Notes: generated by a model from the sequence alone, not told the origin. Shown: positions 8,501-17,560, counted from the first letter of the stretch. The stretch: DNA of 64,000 bases from Opitutia bacterium (GCA_947472765.1 CANJCM010000016.1:1-64000), one strand, 5' to 3'. Numbers and translations: made by a program.

Positions 8501-11500
8501 TCAACCTGCAGCAGGGCGACATGCAAATCCGCCAGGGCGGCACGATGGGAGCCACGAGTGTCGTCAACGCCTCGGCCGGCACCACCTTCTACTTCACGAA
8601 CGACTACACTCTCGCCGATGGCTCCGTGCTGAATGGTCCCGGCACGTTCTACCAGACGGGCGGCATCCTCACCTTCGCCAACCTGCGCTCCGGAAATTTC
8701 AATTGGTACTCCGGCAATTGGAATGGCACCGGCAACTCGGGCATCGCCCACGGTTCGGTCGTGAATCTCGTTTCCGCCAACGTGAAGGACCTCAACAGCC
8801 GCGCCGTCACCAATCACGGAGTAGTCAACTGGCAGGCCGGCCACATCCGCTCCGGCCAGGGCGGGACCTTCACTAACGCCGCCGACGGCGTCTTCAACGA
8901 TTCAAACACCTCCGGCTACACGATTCACAACGGCTACGGCGGTTCCTTCGAATTCACGAACGACGGCACCTACAATCGCAATGCCGCCGGCACCACGTCC
9001 TACCTCGACACCGTCTTCAACAATCGCGGGGCGGTGAATGTCCTCGCCGGCGATCTCCAGCTCCGCGGCGGCGGCACCATGTCCGCCAGCGGCACCATCG
9101 CCGCCGCCACCGGCACGAACGTCTACTTCACCAACAGCTATACCATCGCCGACGGGGCGTCCCTGAGCGGCGCCGGCAGTTTCTGGCTGACGAACGGCAC
9201 CCTGACCCTGAACGGCTCCATCGGCGTCGGCACGTTCTACCAGACCAGCGGCACGCTCGCCGGAAACAACACGTTGAACGGCGCCTTCAACTGGAGCAGC
9301 GGCTACTGGAACGCCCCGGGCGCCGGCTACACGACCACGATTGCCCCGGGTGCCACGCTGATGCTCGCGACGAGTGGCAACAAGGACTTCGACTCCCGGG
9401 CAATCGTCAACCAGGGCACCGCGACCTGGACCTCCGGCTACCTCCGCGGCGGCCACGGCTCGAGCTTCACCAACGCCACCGGTGCCACGTTCATCGACCA
9501 GAACGTTTCCGGCTACTCGGTGCACAACGCCTATGGCAGCAACGTGGGCGACAACCCGGTCGCCTTCACGAATAACGGCACCTACGTGCGCAATGTCGGC
9601 GGCGTCACGTATTTCGATGTCCTGTTCAACAACCACGGAACCCTGAACCTCCAGCAGGGCGACATGCAGCTCCGCCAGGGCGGCACGATGGGCGCGACCA
9701 GCACCGTCAACGGTTCCGTCGGCACGAATCTCTATTTCACGAGCGACTACACCCTCGAGGACGGCGCCAGGTTCGTGGGGGCCGGCAATTTCATGCAGAC
9801 TGGAGGACGGCTCACCGTGAACGGCAATCTGAAGGCAACCGCGTTCAACTGGTACGCCGGCAACTGGAATGCGACGACGAACGTGACCACGACGATCGAC
9901 GCGACCTCCGTCCTCAATCTCGTCTCGAGCAACAGCAAGGACTTCGACTACCGCAGTATCACGAATAACGGCGTGACCAACTGGAGCTCCGGCTATGTCC
10001 GCGCGGGTCACGGCAGCGTGTTCACCAATGGCATCGGCGGCGTGTTCAACGACCAGAACTCCCCCGGTTACAGCTTCCACAATCTCTTCGGCGGCTCGTT
10101 CACCTTCGTCAACGACGGCACCTACAACCGGGCCGTCGGGGGCGTCACCTACTTCGACACGACGTTCGACAACAACGGCACGATCAATCTCTCGCAGGGC
10201 GAGATGCGCCTGCGCCAGGGCGGCACGATGGGCGCGACCAGCATCGTCAACGCCTCCGCCGGCACGAACTTCTACCTCGAGTCCGACTACACGCTGCTCC
10301 CCGGCGCCCGGTTCAATGGCACCGGCAACATCATGCAGATCGCGGGTCAGCTCACGTTCTCGAACCTGAAAGCTTCGACCTTCAACTGGTACAGCGGCAA
10401 CTGGCGTGGCACCGGCAGCTCGGCGATCGACAGCACCACCGTGCTGAATCTCGTGTCGGGCGCGAACAAGGATTTTTACCAGCGTAACGTCACGAACCAC
10501 GGCGTCACCAACTGGTACTCGGGCTACGTGGTCGGCGGTGACGGCAGCGTGTTCACCAATGCGGCCGACGGCACGTTCAACGACCTCAATTCGCCGGGCT
10601 ACACGGTCAACAATCCCTTCGGCGGCAGCTTCACCTTCGTCAACGACGGCACGTACGTCCGCAACGTCGGCGGCACGACGGGGATAGACATTCCCTTCAA
10701 CAACCACGGCACGATCAACCTGCAACAGGGCGTGCTGCAGCTCCGCCAGGGCGGGACGATGTCGGCCACGAGCATCGTCAACACCTCGGCTGGCGCGAAT
10801 TTCTATCTCACGAACAACTATACGATCCTCGATGGCGCGCAATTCACCGGCGCCGGCGCGGTCTGGCAGACCGGCGGCACGCTCTCGGTCGAGAAACTCC
10901 GGGCGTCGAACTTCAATTGGGACGGCGGCAACTGGAACAGCGCCGACAACTCGGGAGTGACTTCCATCATCGCCGCCGGCTCGAACCTCAATCTCACCTC
11001 GGGCAGCAACAAGGATTTCAACGGTCGCGTCATCGAGAACCAGGGCACGATGACCTGGAACTCGGGCTACATTCGCGGCAGCAACGGCAGCCAGATTATC
11101 AACTCCGGCACCTTCAACGACGCGAACAGCCCCGGTTACACGATCCACAATCCCGTCGGCGGCACGTTCACGATCAGCAACAGCGGCACCTACCACCGTA
11201 ATGTCGGCGGCACGACGCAGGTGCAGGTTCCGTTCAGCAACACGGGGACCGTGCGGTCGTCCGGCGGCGGCACCCTCGCCTTCACCAGCACGTTCACCAA
11301 CACCGGCGGCACGCTCGCCGTGTCGGGCGGCAATCTCTCGTTCTCGAACCCGCTCAACGTCGGCACCGGCACCGTCAGCGGCTCCGGCACCATCACCGCT
11401 TCGACGGTCACCGCCGGCGGCGCAGTCACGCCGGGCAATCCGACCGGGCTGCTCACGATTAGCGGCCACCTCACGCTGCTCTCCACGGCCCAGTCCGCCT

Positions 11501-14500
11501 TCGAAATTGGCGGCACCACGCGGGGCACCGACTACGACGCCATCAATGTCACCGGCAACGCCGCGCTCGCCGGTTCGCTCGGGGTCGCGTTCGTCAATGG
11601 CGCCTATGCCAGCCTGACCGGCAGCGAAAGCTTCACGCTCCTCAACGCCACCGCCGTCAGCGGCGCCTTCAGCAACGTCGCCACCGGCACCCGCTTCAAT
11701 TCGGCGGATGGCGTCGGCTCCTTCCTCCTCACCGTCGCCGGCACCAATATCACGCTCTCGAATTTCATCCTGAGCCCGACCACCTACATCTGGAGCGGCG
11801 GCGACCTCAGCACGGCGGGCAACGTCACGCCCACCTTGCTCGTGAATCGAACCGTCGACGCCGGCACGAGTCTCGCGATCGCCACCTCCGCCGACCACGA
11901 CTTCAATGGCCAGGTCCTGACCAACAACGGCCGGATCGACTGGAGCGGCGGACGAATCCGGGGCGGTGATGGCAGCGTCCTAGTCAACAATGCGACCTTC
12001 AATGATGTGGTGACGACTGCCACGGACGTGAACGCCGAATTGGCCGATCACCGGAGCAGCTTCACGAATGCCTTGGGGGGCACCTACACGAAGTCCGGCA
12101 ACGTCACGACCCGCTTCCTCGTCCCCTTTAATAACAGCGGTGCGATCCAGATCCTCGCCGGCCTGCTCGAGCTGGCCGGCGGCGGCCTCAACAGCGGCAC
12201 CGGCGCCATCCAAACTTCGGCGGGAGCCGTGACGCTGTTCAGCAACAACTATTCGCTCGCCGACGGCTCGCTCCTGACCGGGGCCGGAGAGTATCAGCTC
12301 ACCGGCGGCACCCTCGTCGCGAGCGGCACCGTCACCGTCAGCACGCTGACTCTTTCCGGGGGCGCGCTGGACGGCAGCCAGACTTTCGTGAATTCCCTGC
12401 TGAATTGGAGCGGCTCCTCCTGGAACACGGGCGGCGCCACCACCACCATCGGCACCGGCAGCCGGCTCGTGCTGACCGGCGGCGATCACGACTACAACCG
12501 GCGGGCCATCGTGAATCAGGGCATCGTCGACTGGAACGCCGGCCGGCTGCGCAGCGGCGACGGCGGCAGCTTCACCAATCAGGCCACCTTCAACGACAAG
12601 GTTTCCATCGACACGGACGCGAACAATGATCTGGCCGATCATTCGACCTCGTTCACGAATGCCCTTGGAGCCACCTACCTCAAGACGGGCAACGCCGTCA
12701 CCCGCTTCCTCGGCGTGCCGTTCTACAATAATGGCACGGTGGCCGTGCAGGCTGGAACGCTCCAGTTCCACGGCGGCGGCCTCAACAGCGGCACCGGCGC
12801 CATCCAAACGGCGGCGGGAGCCGTCACGCTGTTCAGCAACAACTATTCGCTCGCCGACGGCTCGCTCCTGACCGGTGCCGGTGAGTATCGCCTCACCGGC
12901 GGCACGCTCGTCGCGAACGGCATCGTCACCGTCAGCACGCTGAATCTCTCCGGTGGCGCGCTGGCGGGCAGCCAGACCTTCTCGAATTCGCTGCTGAATT
13001 GGAGCAGCGGCGCCTGGAACGCGGGCGGCGCCGACACGACCACCATCGGTGGCGGCAGCCGGCTTGTACTCTCGGTCAGCGATCATGACTACAACCGGCG
13101 GGCCATCGTGAACCTGGGCATCGTCGACTGGAACGCCGGCCGGTTGCGCAGCGGCGACGGCGGCAGCTTCACCAATCGAGGCACCTTCAACGACAATGTT
13201 TCCACCGACACGGACGCGAACAACGATCTGGCCGATCATTCGACCTCGTTCACGAACGCCCTCGGGGCCACCTACCTCAAGACGGGCAACGCCGTCACGC
13301 GCTTCCTCGGCGTGCCGTTCTACAATGACGGTACCGTGGCCGTGCAGGCTGGAACTCTCCAGTTCCACGGCGGCGGGTCGCTTTCCGGCACCGGCCGCTT
13401 CGACGTCTCCACGGGCAGCCACGTCCTTTTTTCCAACAGTTACAACCTGCAGGCCGGAGCGACGCTCGCGGGATCGGGAGACTATCAAGCCGCGGGTGGC
13501 CTGCTCTCGGTCTCCGGCCTGGTCCACGTCCAGAATCTAAATCTGGCCGGCGCCCAACTGGGCGGCACCCACACTTTCGACGGCACGCTCACCTGGAGCG
13601 CGGGCAATTTTAATGGCAGCGGTACGACCACGATCGCCGCCGGCAGCACGCTGACAATTTCCGGGGGCTCGGACCACGATTTCAACCAGCGCCGGATCAC
13701 GAACGACGGAACGGTGAATTGGACCGGGGGCCGGCTTCGTTCCGGGGATAGCGGCTCGATCCTGAATAACGGCACGTGGAACGATACCGCGTCGTCCAAC
13801 GTCAACGCCGACCTCGCGGACCATCAGGCGTCGTTCACGAACAGCGGGAATTACAACAAGACGGCGGCGGGAATCACGACCTTCCAGGTTCCGTTCACCA
13901 ACACCAACGGGATCGTGCTCGTCTCGGCCGGTACGCTGCGCTTCAGCAACGGCTTCTCGCAATCGGCCGGCACCGTCACCGTCGCCCAAGGCGCGGCGGT
14001 CCAGTTCGACGGCGGGGTCGATCTCGCCGGCGGTTCAATCGGTGGCTCGGGCACCGTCGTGGCGGACGTCACCAACCGCGGCCTGCTCTCACCGGGCAGT
14101 TCGCCCGGCCAGCTCAACATCACCGGCAATCTCACGCTCACCTCCACCAGTTCGCTGCTGATCGAACTCGGCGGCACCTCGGCGGGCACCAACTACGATC
14201 TCCTCGCCGTCTCCGGTGACGCGAACCTGAACGGCGTGCTCCAGCTCAATTTCGTCAACGGCTTCTCCGGCCTGATCAGCTCGGGCAACACGTTCACGGT
14301 CCTGACCTCGACCAACCTGATCGGCGCGTTTGCCAACGTGCCGGTGACGGGCTCGCGTCTCACGACGCTCGATGGCTTCGGATCCTTCCAGGTGAACTTC
14401 GGCGCCAGCAGCATCTTCGCGACGAATGCCGTCGTGCTCTCGAATTTCGCCGCCGTCCCCGAGCCCTCGACCTGGGCGCTGTTGATCGCGGGCGTGGTCC

Positions 14501-14532
14501 TCGTCGCGTTTCAAGTCCGCCGGCGGAAGTGA
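5584..14532 (+). CDS. Giant 14-repeat PEP-CTERM surface protein (2982 residues)
   Basis: A very large secreted protein. A GTG start gives a signal peptide (VFLSLFAAGLGSLAQA, cleavage after about residue 28). The body is Gly/Thr/Asn/Ser-rich beta-helix sequence with a signature of the form DHDFNxRAIxNxGTVxWxSG followed by RxGxGGxFTN. It recurs 14 times, at about residues 53, 249, 469, 689, 889, 1066, 1266, 1450, 1628, 1809, 2103, 2300, 2499 and 2697, so units are mostly 180-220 residues. A closing module (GLLTISGHLTLLSTAQSAF, TDYDAINVTG, ESFTLLNATAVSGAFSNV) occurs once internally at about 1930-2060 and again at about 2810-2955. The first copy is followed by YIWSGGDLS, a fresh N-terminal-like segment, which suggests a fusion of two ancestral proteins. 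It ends in PEP-CTERM: VPEPSTWALLIAGVVLVAF (V2958) and VRRRK. Likely an exosortase-processed surface or adhesion protein; substrate unknown. Paralogue of the gene just upstream. Confidence 0.85.
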   Translation: MSYFFRLFPVRAVFLSLFAAGLGSLAQAQFTWTSGAIPKASFASGETLTISTTADHDFNGQAITNAGTVTWTGGSLRAGNGGTFTNASGGILDDASSGTFGNSGIGGATMTFTNASGATYNLSVGKTIPVSFTNDGTLNVTAGTVQFSGGGSSAGAINATTSGVIVRFTNSFSVPDASKLAGPGVFELTNGTLTLAGTLNAPTFNQTGGTLAGTLSIPNTFNWSGGNWNAPGTTTIASTGTLNLTTTASHNFDGHAIINDGTVQWGGGNFVAGNGGTVTNNANFSATAAGTFGNSGVGGANPVFTNTATATFTKSGPGTQTTFNVPFNNDGAVGVQSGTLALNGGGTSAASGSFAVSAGATLNFGSGTYAVANGTSFSGAGTFGLIGGTLSIASGSAPMSNLTVSGGTLSGAGAASIGTLTHSNGTLALQALTLTGPGSTWTGGNWNGSAGSTATIDTGAVLGISYVSDHHYYDYRLVTNSGTVNWSSGYIRGGHGGGFINNATWNDSNAASVAFDNYYGGTAPTFTNSGTGTYTKTGAGSVAFNTPFNNDNDVVVSAGTLSLNGGGATSGTGTFAVGSGATINFGGGTSTLASGTAFSGSGTVGLSGGTLAIAADNATISNLTVNGGTLTGAGSATIGNLAISSGSLGLSSFTLTGTGSTWTGGNWNGAAGSTASIAAGAVLGISYVSDHHYFDSRLVTNDGTVNWSSGYIRGGHGGGFVNNASWFDSNTGTVAFDNYYGGTAPTFTNTTTGTYTKSGAGTVYFYGPFSNAGSVQVQAGTLVLNGGGNNATAGGITTAPGATVQFASDFTVADGAGLNGSGTFVLSGGTLTIGGNVNGSIFQQTGGTLGGSPTLTGTFNWSAGNWNGQPGIPVTTIASGATLNLAGTGSKDFNQRAIVNEGTVNWTPSYLRAGQGASFTNAAGGTFNDLNSANYTVYNPFGGTFAFTNNGTYVRNVSGTTYFDTTFNNHGTVNLQQGDMQIRQGGTMGATSVVNASAGTTFYFTNDYTLADGSVLNGPGTFYQTGGILTFANLRSGNFNWYSGNWNGTGNSGIAHGSVVNLVSANVKDLNSRAVTNHGVVNWQAGHIRSGQGGTFTNAADGVFNDSNTSGYTIHNGYGGSFEFTNDGTYNRNAAGTTSYLDTVFNNRGAVNVLAGDLQLRGGGTMSASGTIAAATGTNVYFTNSYTIADGASLSGAGSFWLTNGTLTLNGSIGVGTFYQTSGTLAGNNTLNGAFNWSSGYWNAPGAGYTTTIAPGATLMLATSGNKDFDSRAIVNQGTATWTSGYLRGGHGSSFTNATGATFIDQNVSGYSVHNAYGSNVGDNPVAFTNNGTYVRNVGGVTYFDVLFNNHGTLNLQQGDMQLRQGGTMGATSTVNGSVGTNLYFTSDYTLEDGARFVGAGNFMQTGGRLTVNGNLKATAFNWYAGNWNATTNVTTTIDATSVLNLVSSNSKDFDYRSITNNGVTNWSSGYVRAGHGSVFTNGIGGVFNDQNSPGYSFHNLFGGSFTFVNDGTYNRAVGGVTYFDTTFDNNGTINLSQGEMRLRQGGTMGATSIVNASAGTNFYLESDYTLLPGARFNGTGNIMQIAGQLTFSNLKASTFNWYSGNWRGTGSSAIDSTTVLNLVSGANKDFYQRNVTNHGVTNWYSGYVVGGDGSVFTNAADGTFNDLNSPGYTVNNPFGGSFTFVNDGTYVRNVGGTTGIDIPFNNHGTINLQQGVLQLRQGGTMSATSIVNTSAGANFYLTNNYTILDGAQFTGAGAVWQTGGTLSVEKLRASNFNWDGGNWNSADNSGVTSIIAAGSNLNLTSGSNKDFNGRVIENQGTMTWNSGYIRGSNGSQIINSGTFNDANSPGYTIHNPVGGTFTISNSGTYHRNVGGTTQVQVPFSNTGTVRSSGGGTLAFTSTFTNTGGTLAVSGGNLSFSNPLNVGTGTVSGSGTITASTVTAGGAVTPGNPTGLLTISGHLTLLSTAQSAFEIGGTTRGTDYDAINVTGNAALAGSLGVAFVNGAYASLTGSESFTLLNATAVSGAFSNVATGTRFNSADGVGSFLLTVAGTNITLSNFILSPTTYIWSGGDLSTAGNVTPTLLVNRTVDAGTSLAIATSADHDFNGQVLTNNGRIDWSGGRIRGGDGSVLVNNATFNDVVTTATDVNAELADHRSSFTNALGGTYTKSGNVTTRFLVPFNNSGAIQILAGLLELAGGGLNSGTGAIQTSAGAVTLFSNNYSLADGSLLTGAGEYQLTGGTLVASGTVTVSTLTLSGGALDGSQTFVNSLLNWSGSSWNTGGATTTIGTGSRLVLTGGDHDYNRRAIVNQGIVDWNAGRLRSGDGGSFTNQATFNDKVSIDTDANNDLADHSTSFTNALGATYLKTGNAVTRFLGVPFYNNGTVAVQAGTLQFHGGGLNSGTGAIQTAAGAVTLFSNNYSLADGSLLTGAGEYRLTGGTLVANGIVTVSTLNLSGGALAGSQTFSNSLLNWSSGAWNAGGADTTTIGGGSRLVLSVSDHDYNRRAIVNLGIVDWNAGRLRSGDGGSFTNRGTFNDNVSTDTDANNDLADHSTSFTNALGATYLKTGNAVTRFLGVPFYNDGTVAVQAGTLQFHGGGSLSGTGRFDVSTGSHVLFSNSYNLQAGATLAGSGDYQAAGGLLSVSGLVHVQNLNLAGAQLGGTHTFDGTLTWSAGNFNGSGTTTIAAGSTLTISGGSDHDFNQRRITNDGTVNWTGGRLRSGDSGSILNNGTWNDTASSNVNADLADHQASFTNSGNYNKTAAGITTFQVPFTNTNGIVLVSAGTLRFSNGFSQSAGTVTVAQGAAVQFDGGVDLAGGSIGGSGTVVADVTNRGLLSPGSSPGQLNITGNLTLTSTSSLLIELGGTSAGTNYDLLAVSGDANLNGVLQLNFVNGFSGLISSGNTFTVLTSTNLIGAFANVPVTGSRLTTLDGFGSFQVNFGASSIFATNAVVLSNFAAVPEPSTWALLIAGVVLVAFQVRRRK
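12187..13378 (+). repeat. Near-identical tandem DNA repeat inside the giant gene (period about 594-597 bp)
   Basis: The stretch from 12611 to about 12780 recurs at 13208-13378 (offset 597 bp) with only scattered, mostly third-position differences. The stretch from 12187 recurs at 12781 (offset 594 bp). Both offsets are multiples of three, so copy number could change without breaking the frame. Their similarity points to recent duplication compared with the older, diverged N-terminal units. Confidence 0.8.
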
Positions 14533-14539
14533 TGTTCCA

Positions 14540-14615
14540 GTAGCGCCGGTCTCTGACCGGCGAAGGGCGTACCGTGGGCCGGAAGGGATTTCGCCGGTCA
14601 GAGACGCGGCGCTAC
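14540..14615. repeat. Inverted repeat (family R3)
   Basis: GTAGCGCCGGTCTCTGACC at the left pairs with GGTCAGAGACGCGGCGCTAC at the right. A second copy is at 18072-18147 and a one-armed fragment at about 41028-41053. It lies 8 bp after the giant gene's stop codon. Confidence 0.75.
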
Positions 14616-14681
14616 TCACATGACAGCGGGCGCACCTCACACCGCCTGCGCCAGCCACACCCCGGCGCTATGCGCCACCGT

Positions 14682-14755
14682 CTCGAAGAGGGGACCTTTC
14701 GAATCTCTGGTCGCAGGTCCCCTCTTCGAGAGGGGTGCCCGTCAGGGCGGGGGGT
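14682..14755. repeat. Inverted repeat (family R7)
   Basis: CTCGAAGAGGGGACC (14682-14696) and GGTCCCCTCTTCGAG (14716-14730) are exact complements, followed by GAGGGGTGCCCGTCAGGGCGG. The same core is at 31415-31448 and, more degenerate and reversed, at about 43466-43492. The whole gap 14533-14957 holds only this and the R3 element plus unassigned GC-rich sequence. Confidence 0.65.
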
Positions 14756-14957
14756 GGAGTTCGCCGGATGGCACCAACCCAATCCCCGATGTCGTCCATT
14801 GGATGACAACGGGCATTGGGTGTCGGTGGGTTGAGGTCGCGCGCTCCCACCCCTCGGTCCGCCAGCGCCAAAGTCTAGAAGCGTGGCGTCACGGTGCCGC
14901 GGCCCACTTCGCGCTGGTTTTTCGCAGCGGGGTTTCGCTACCTTGGGGTTCCATTTC

Positions 14958-16286
14958 ATGAAAAAGTCCCGGTCGCATTTCCCCCGCATCAAGACCATCG
15001 CCTACGAGGGCCCCCAGAGCGCGAACCCGCTCGCGTTCCGTCACTACAATCCGGACGAGGTCATCGACGGCCGCACGATGTCCGAGCATCTCCGCTTCTC
15101 GATCGCCTACTGGCATTCGTTCCGCGGCACGGGCGGCGATCCGTTCGGCCCCGGGACGATCGTGCGTCCGTGGGAGAAAGGCTCCGATCCCGTCTCGATT
15201 GCAAAGACGCGGATGGATGCGGCCTTTGAGTTCTTCCAGAAGATCCGCGCGCCGTTCTGGGCGTTCCACGATCGTGACATCGCCCCCGAGGGTCGCACGC
15301 TCGCCGAGTCGAACCGCCACCTCGACAAGATCGTCGACCACGCGCGCGACCTCCAGCGCGCCACCGGCGTGAAGCTGCTCTGGGGCACGGCGAATCTGTT
15401 CTCGAATCCGCGCTACATGTGCGGCGCCGCCACGAATCCCGACGCCCACGTTTTCGCCTACGCCGCCGCGCAGGTGAAGAAAGCCCTCGAAGCCACGCAC
15501 CGGCTCGGCGGCGAGGGCTACGTCTTCTGGGGCGGACGCGAAGGCTACGAGACGCTGCTCAACACCAACCTCAAGCGGGAGCAGGAACACCTCGCGACGT
15601 TCCTCCACCTCGCGGTGGATCACGCGAAGGCGATCGGCTTCAAGGGCCAGTTCCTGATCGAGCCGAAGCCGATGGAGCCGACGAAGCACCAGTACGACTT
15701 CGACGTCGCCAGCGGCATCGCGTTCCTGCGGACGCACGGCCTCGAGAAATATTTCAAGTTCAACGTCGAGACCAACCACGCCACCCTCGCGGGCCACACC
15801 TTCCAGCACGAGATCGAGGTCGCGATCGCGCATGACATGCTCGGCTCGATCGATGCCAACAGCGGCGATCCGCTGCTCGGCTGGGACACCGATCAATTCA
15901 ACACCGACGTCCGGGAACTCACCCTCGCGATGATTCCGATCCTCCGGTCGGGCGGGCTTGGTCGCGGCGGTTTCAACTTCGATGCGAAGCTCCGCCGGCC
16001 TTCGACAGACCTCGAGGATCTCTTCCTCGCCCACATCGGCGGCATGGATGCCTACGCCCTCGCCTTCAAGGTTGCCCGGCGCGTGCTCGCCGACGGCAAG
16101 CTCGATGGCTTCGTCGCGAATCGCTACGCGAGCTACGATTCCGGCTTCGGCCGCGACATCGAGAAGGGCCGCACCAGCTTCGCCGAGTTGAACAAGCTCG
16201 TCCTGAACAAGCTCGGCGAACCGAAGCTGCGTTCCGGCAAGCAGGAGTATCTCGAGAATCTGGTGATGAGCTACCTGCACGGCTGA
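14958..16286 (+). CDS. xylA: Xylose isomerase
   Basis: Converts D-xylose to D-xylulose (EC 5.3.1.5) in the cytosol; this is the TIM-barrel, divalent-metal enzyme. At 442 residues it has the usual length of the group II enzyme of Enterobacteria. The ATG at 14958 ([19 protein letters not shown]) was chosen over the longer open frame because group II enzymes start this way. Visible features are [12 protein letters not shown] with catalytic His104 and Asp107, the metal-ligand segment [51 protein letters not shown] with Asp ligands, and [11 protein letters not shown]. No xylulokinase or xylose transporter lies beside it, although an FGGY kinase is about 9 kb downstream. A 9-bp-stem hairpin follows the stop codon. 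Confidence 0.96.
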   Translation: MKKSRSHFPRIKTIAYEGPQSANPLAFRHYNPDEVIDGRTMSEHLRFSIAYWHSFRGTGGDPFGPGTIVRPWEKGSDPVSIAKTRMDAAFEFFQKIRAPFWAFHDRDIAPEGRTLAESNRHLDKIVDHARDLQRATGVKLLWGTANLFSNPRYMCGAATNPDAHVFAYAAAQVKKALEATHRLGGEGYVFWGGREGYETLLNTNLKREQEHLATFLHLAVDHAKAIGFKGQFLIEPKPMEPTKHQYDFDVASGIAFLRTHGLEKYFKFNVETNHATLAGHTFQHEIEVAIAHDMLGSIDANSGDPLLGWDTDQFNTDVRELTLAMIPILRSGGLGRGGFNFDAKLRRPSTDLEDLFLAHIGGMDAYALAFKVARRVLADGKLDGFVANRYASYDSGFGRDIEKGRTSFAELNKLVLNKLGEPKLRSGKQEYLENLVMSYLHG

Positions 16287-16307
16287 GTTCGCGCCGGCGG
16301 CGCGAAC
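16287..16307 (+). terminator. Hairpin directly after xylA
   Basis: GTTCGCGCC-GGC-GGCGCGAAC, a perfect 9-bp stem starting at the base after the stop codon. There is no T-run, so it is either a factor-assisted terminator or an mRNA 3'-end stabiliser. Confidence 0.45.
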
Positions 16308-16340
16308 TCTGGGTTACTCCGGCTCGTTCCTGAGCCGTTT

Positions 16341-16366
16341 CGTAGGGGCGCGCCTCGTGCGCGCCC
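16341..16366. repeat. R4 hairpin fragment
   Basis: CGTAG followed by GGGCGCGC-CTCGT-GCGCGCCC. This is the hairpin part of the 60-bp R4 element, in reverse orientation and without its tail. Confidence 0.65.
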
Positions 16367-16413
16367 TGGCTACGCTTCCGCCTCTTTTTCCCCGGCACCC
16401 TGCCACCCCGCTC

Positions 16414-17349
16414 ATGTCAGTTTTCCCGATGCTACTTTCGTCATTCCTCCGTCCTGCCGGCCTTTTCCTGGTGTCGTCGCTGACGCTGCTCGGCCAGCCC
16501 GCCGGGAAATCCATGAGCATGCAGGCGCGGGTCCTGCGGATGACCGAGTTTCTCGAAACGATCCTGCCCGGCACGCTCGGCGCGAAGAACGTCACCCTCC
16601 ACTTCACGCCGAAGTTCAGCGACTTTCGCGACGAGCAATACACCCGCTACCCCGTCGAGGTGCGCTACGGCGTGAACGATCGCCTGGACCTCTCCGCCGG
16701 CATCGTTCCCTTCGCTCCGAATCCGTTTCGCTCCGGCTCCGGCGTCGACCATCGCTGGGGCCTGGGCGAGTTCCGGTTCGGTGGTCGCTACGACATCGGT
16801 TCCCTCGGCTTCTTTGATGACACGACCATCGGGCTCGAGAATCGCATCCCGCTCGGCAAGCCACCCATCGGCTTGAACGATCATTACACCCACGTGAAGC
16901 CATTCCTAGCCCTCGCGCGAACGCTGAAGATTTGGCCGGACACGACCTTCTACACGAATTTGAGCTATGACCGCAGCGTGATCCTCACGCGTCGCGACCC
17001 CCCGCCGCCTACGGTCATACGCCGCCACGTCATCGATGTCTGGCCGGGCATGCTCTTCAAGCCGTCCGAACTGGGCTACTTCGCGGAGTATCGCTTCAGC
17101 CACATCACCGAGCCCCTCGACTGGCACTACGGACACGAACTTCGTTTCGGCACGATTTGGGATGTCCCAATCGAGAGCTCCGAAAAGTGGAAGCTGCCCG
17201 GGAAATGGCAGGTGGAACTGGCCTATCGAATCACCCACGAGGAAGGCTACGACTCGAACCACGGCATCTTCGCCCGCGTCAACTGGCGGACCACCCTCCG
17301 CGAAGTGCTGGATCCCAGCTCGAAGCCTGCGACCGCACGGCGGCGGTGA
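16414..17349 (+). CDS. Outer-membrane beta-barrel-like protein, unknown function
   Basis: A 311-residue protein. The ATG at 16414 gives a signal peptide (MLLSSFLRPAGLFLVSSLTLLGQPAG); the formally longer frame starts inside repeat DNA. The mature part has many alternating, aromatic-flanked beta strands: NVTLHFTPKFSDFRDE, YPVEVRYGVNDRLDLSAGIVP, HRWGLGEFRFGGRYD, DTTFYTNLSYDRSV, GYFAEYRFSHIT, HELRFGTIWDV, KWQVELAYRITHE. It closes with FARVNWRTTLREV rather than a terminal Phe. This is the look of an outer-membrane barrel of 10-14 strands. No known family can be named with confidence. It stands alone between repeat clusters, so there is no operon context. Confidence 0.7.
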   Translation: MSVFPMLLSSFLRPAGLFLVSSLTLLGQPAGKSMSMQARVLRMTEFLETILPGTLGAKNVTLHFTPKFSDFRDEQYTRYPVEVRYGVNDRLDLSAGIVPFAPNPFRSGSGVDHRWGLGEFRFGGRYDIGSLGFFDDTTIGLENRIPLGKPPIGLNDHYTHVKPFLALARTLKIWPDTTFYTNLSYDRSVILTRRDPPPPTVIRRHVIDVWPGMLFKPSELGYFAEYRFSHITEPLDWHYGHELRFGTIWDVPIESSEKWKLPGKWQVELAYRITHEEGYDSNHGIFARVNWRTTLREVLDPSSKPATARRR

Positions 17350-17368
17350 ACCGGCCCGGCCCGCGCGA

Positions 17369-17393
17369 GTTTGTCATCTAACAGATGACAAAC
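17369..17393. repeat. Perfect hairpin (family R9)
   Basis: GTTTGTCATCT-AAC-AGATGACAAAC, an 11-bp stem. Related hairpins are at 24002-24024 and 24057-24077, with a half-site at about 24111. Confidence 0.75.
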
Positions 17394-17495
17394 AGTCCGC
17401 GGGGACTCGTCGGTATGTAACACTGTGGGCACGGAGTAGCGTTCGCCGCCTGAGCTCAGTCTCATCCTGACCATCCTGTCCAAAGATCGGCGTAG

Positions 17496-17560
17496 CCCTG
17501 CCCGTGAGGGCAGGGATCTCATTTCTTCACTCAAGTTCATCCCGCCGCTCACGCAGCGGG
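17496..17560. repeat. Paired hairpins with complementary loops (family R2)
   Basis: CCCTGCCC-GTGA-GGGCAGGG (17496-17515) and CCCGCCGC-TCAC-GCAGCGGG (17541-17560, one C-A mismatch), 25 bp apart. The loops GTGA and TCAC are complementary. The gap 17350-17658 otherwise holds the R9 hairpin and no gene. Confidence 0.75.

Noticed and set aside
5602-13527. Very long minus-strand open frames (1080, 998 and 515 codons) opposite the giant PEP-CTERM gene
   Set aside because: They are Arg/Gly/Ala/Val/Asp-rich mirror images of a biased, repetitive coding strand (GGC, ACC, AAC codons leave few antisense stops). No signal, fold or known motif is present, while the plus strand has a signal peptide, repeats and PEP-CTERM.
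14574-14961. Short open frames over the gap after the giant gene
   Set aside because: They translate the R3 and R7 palindromes and have no conserved features.
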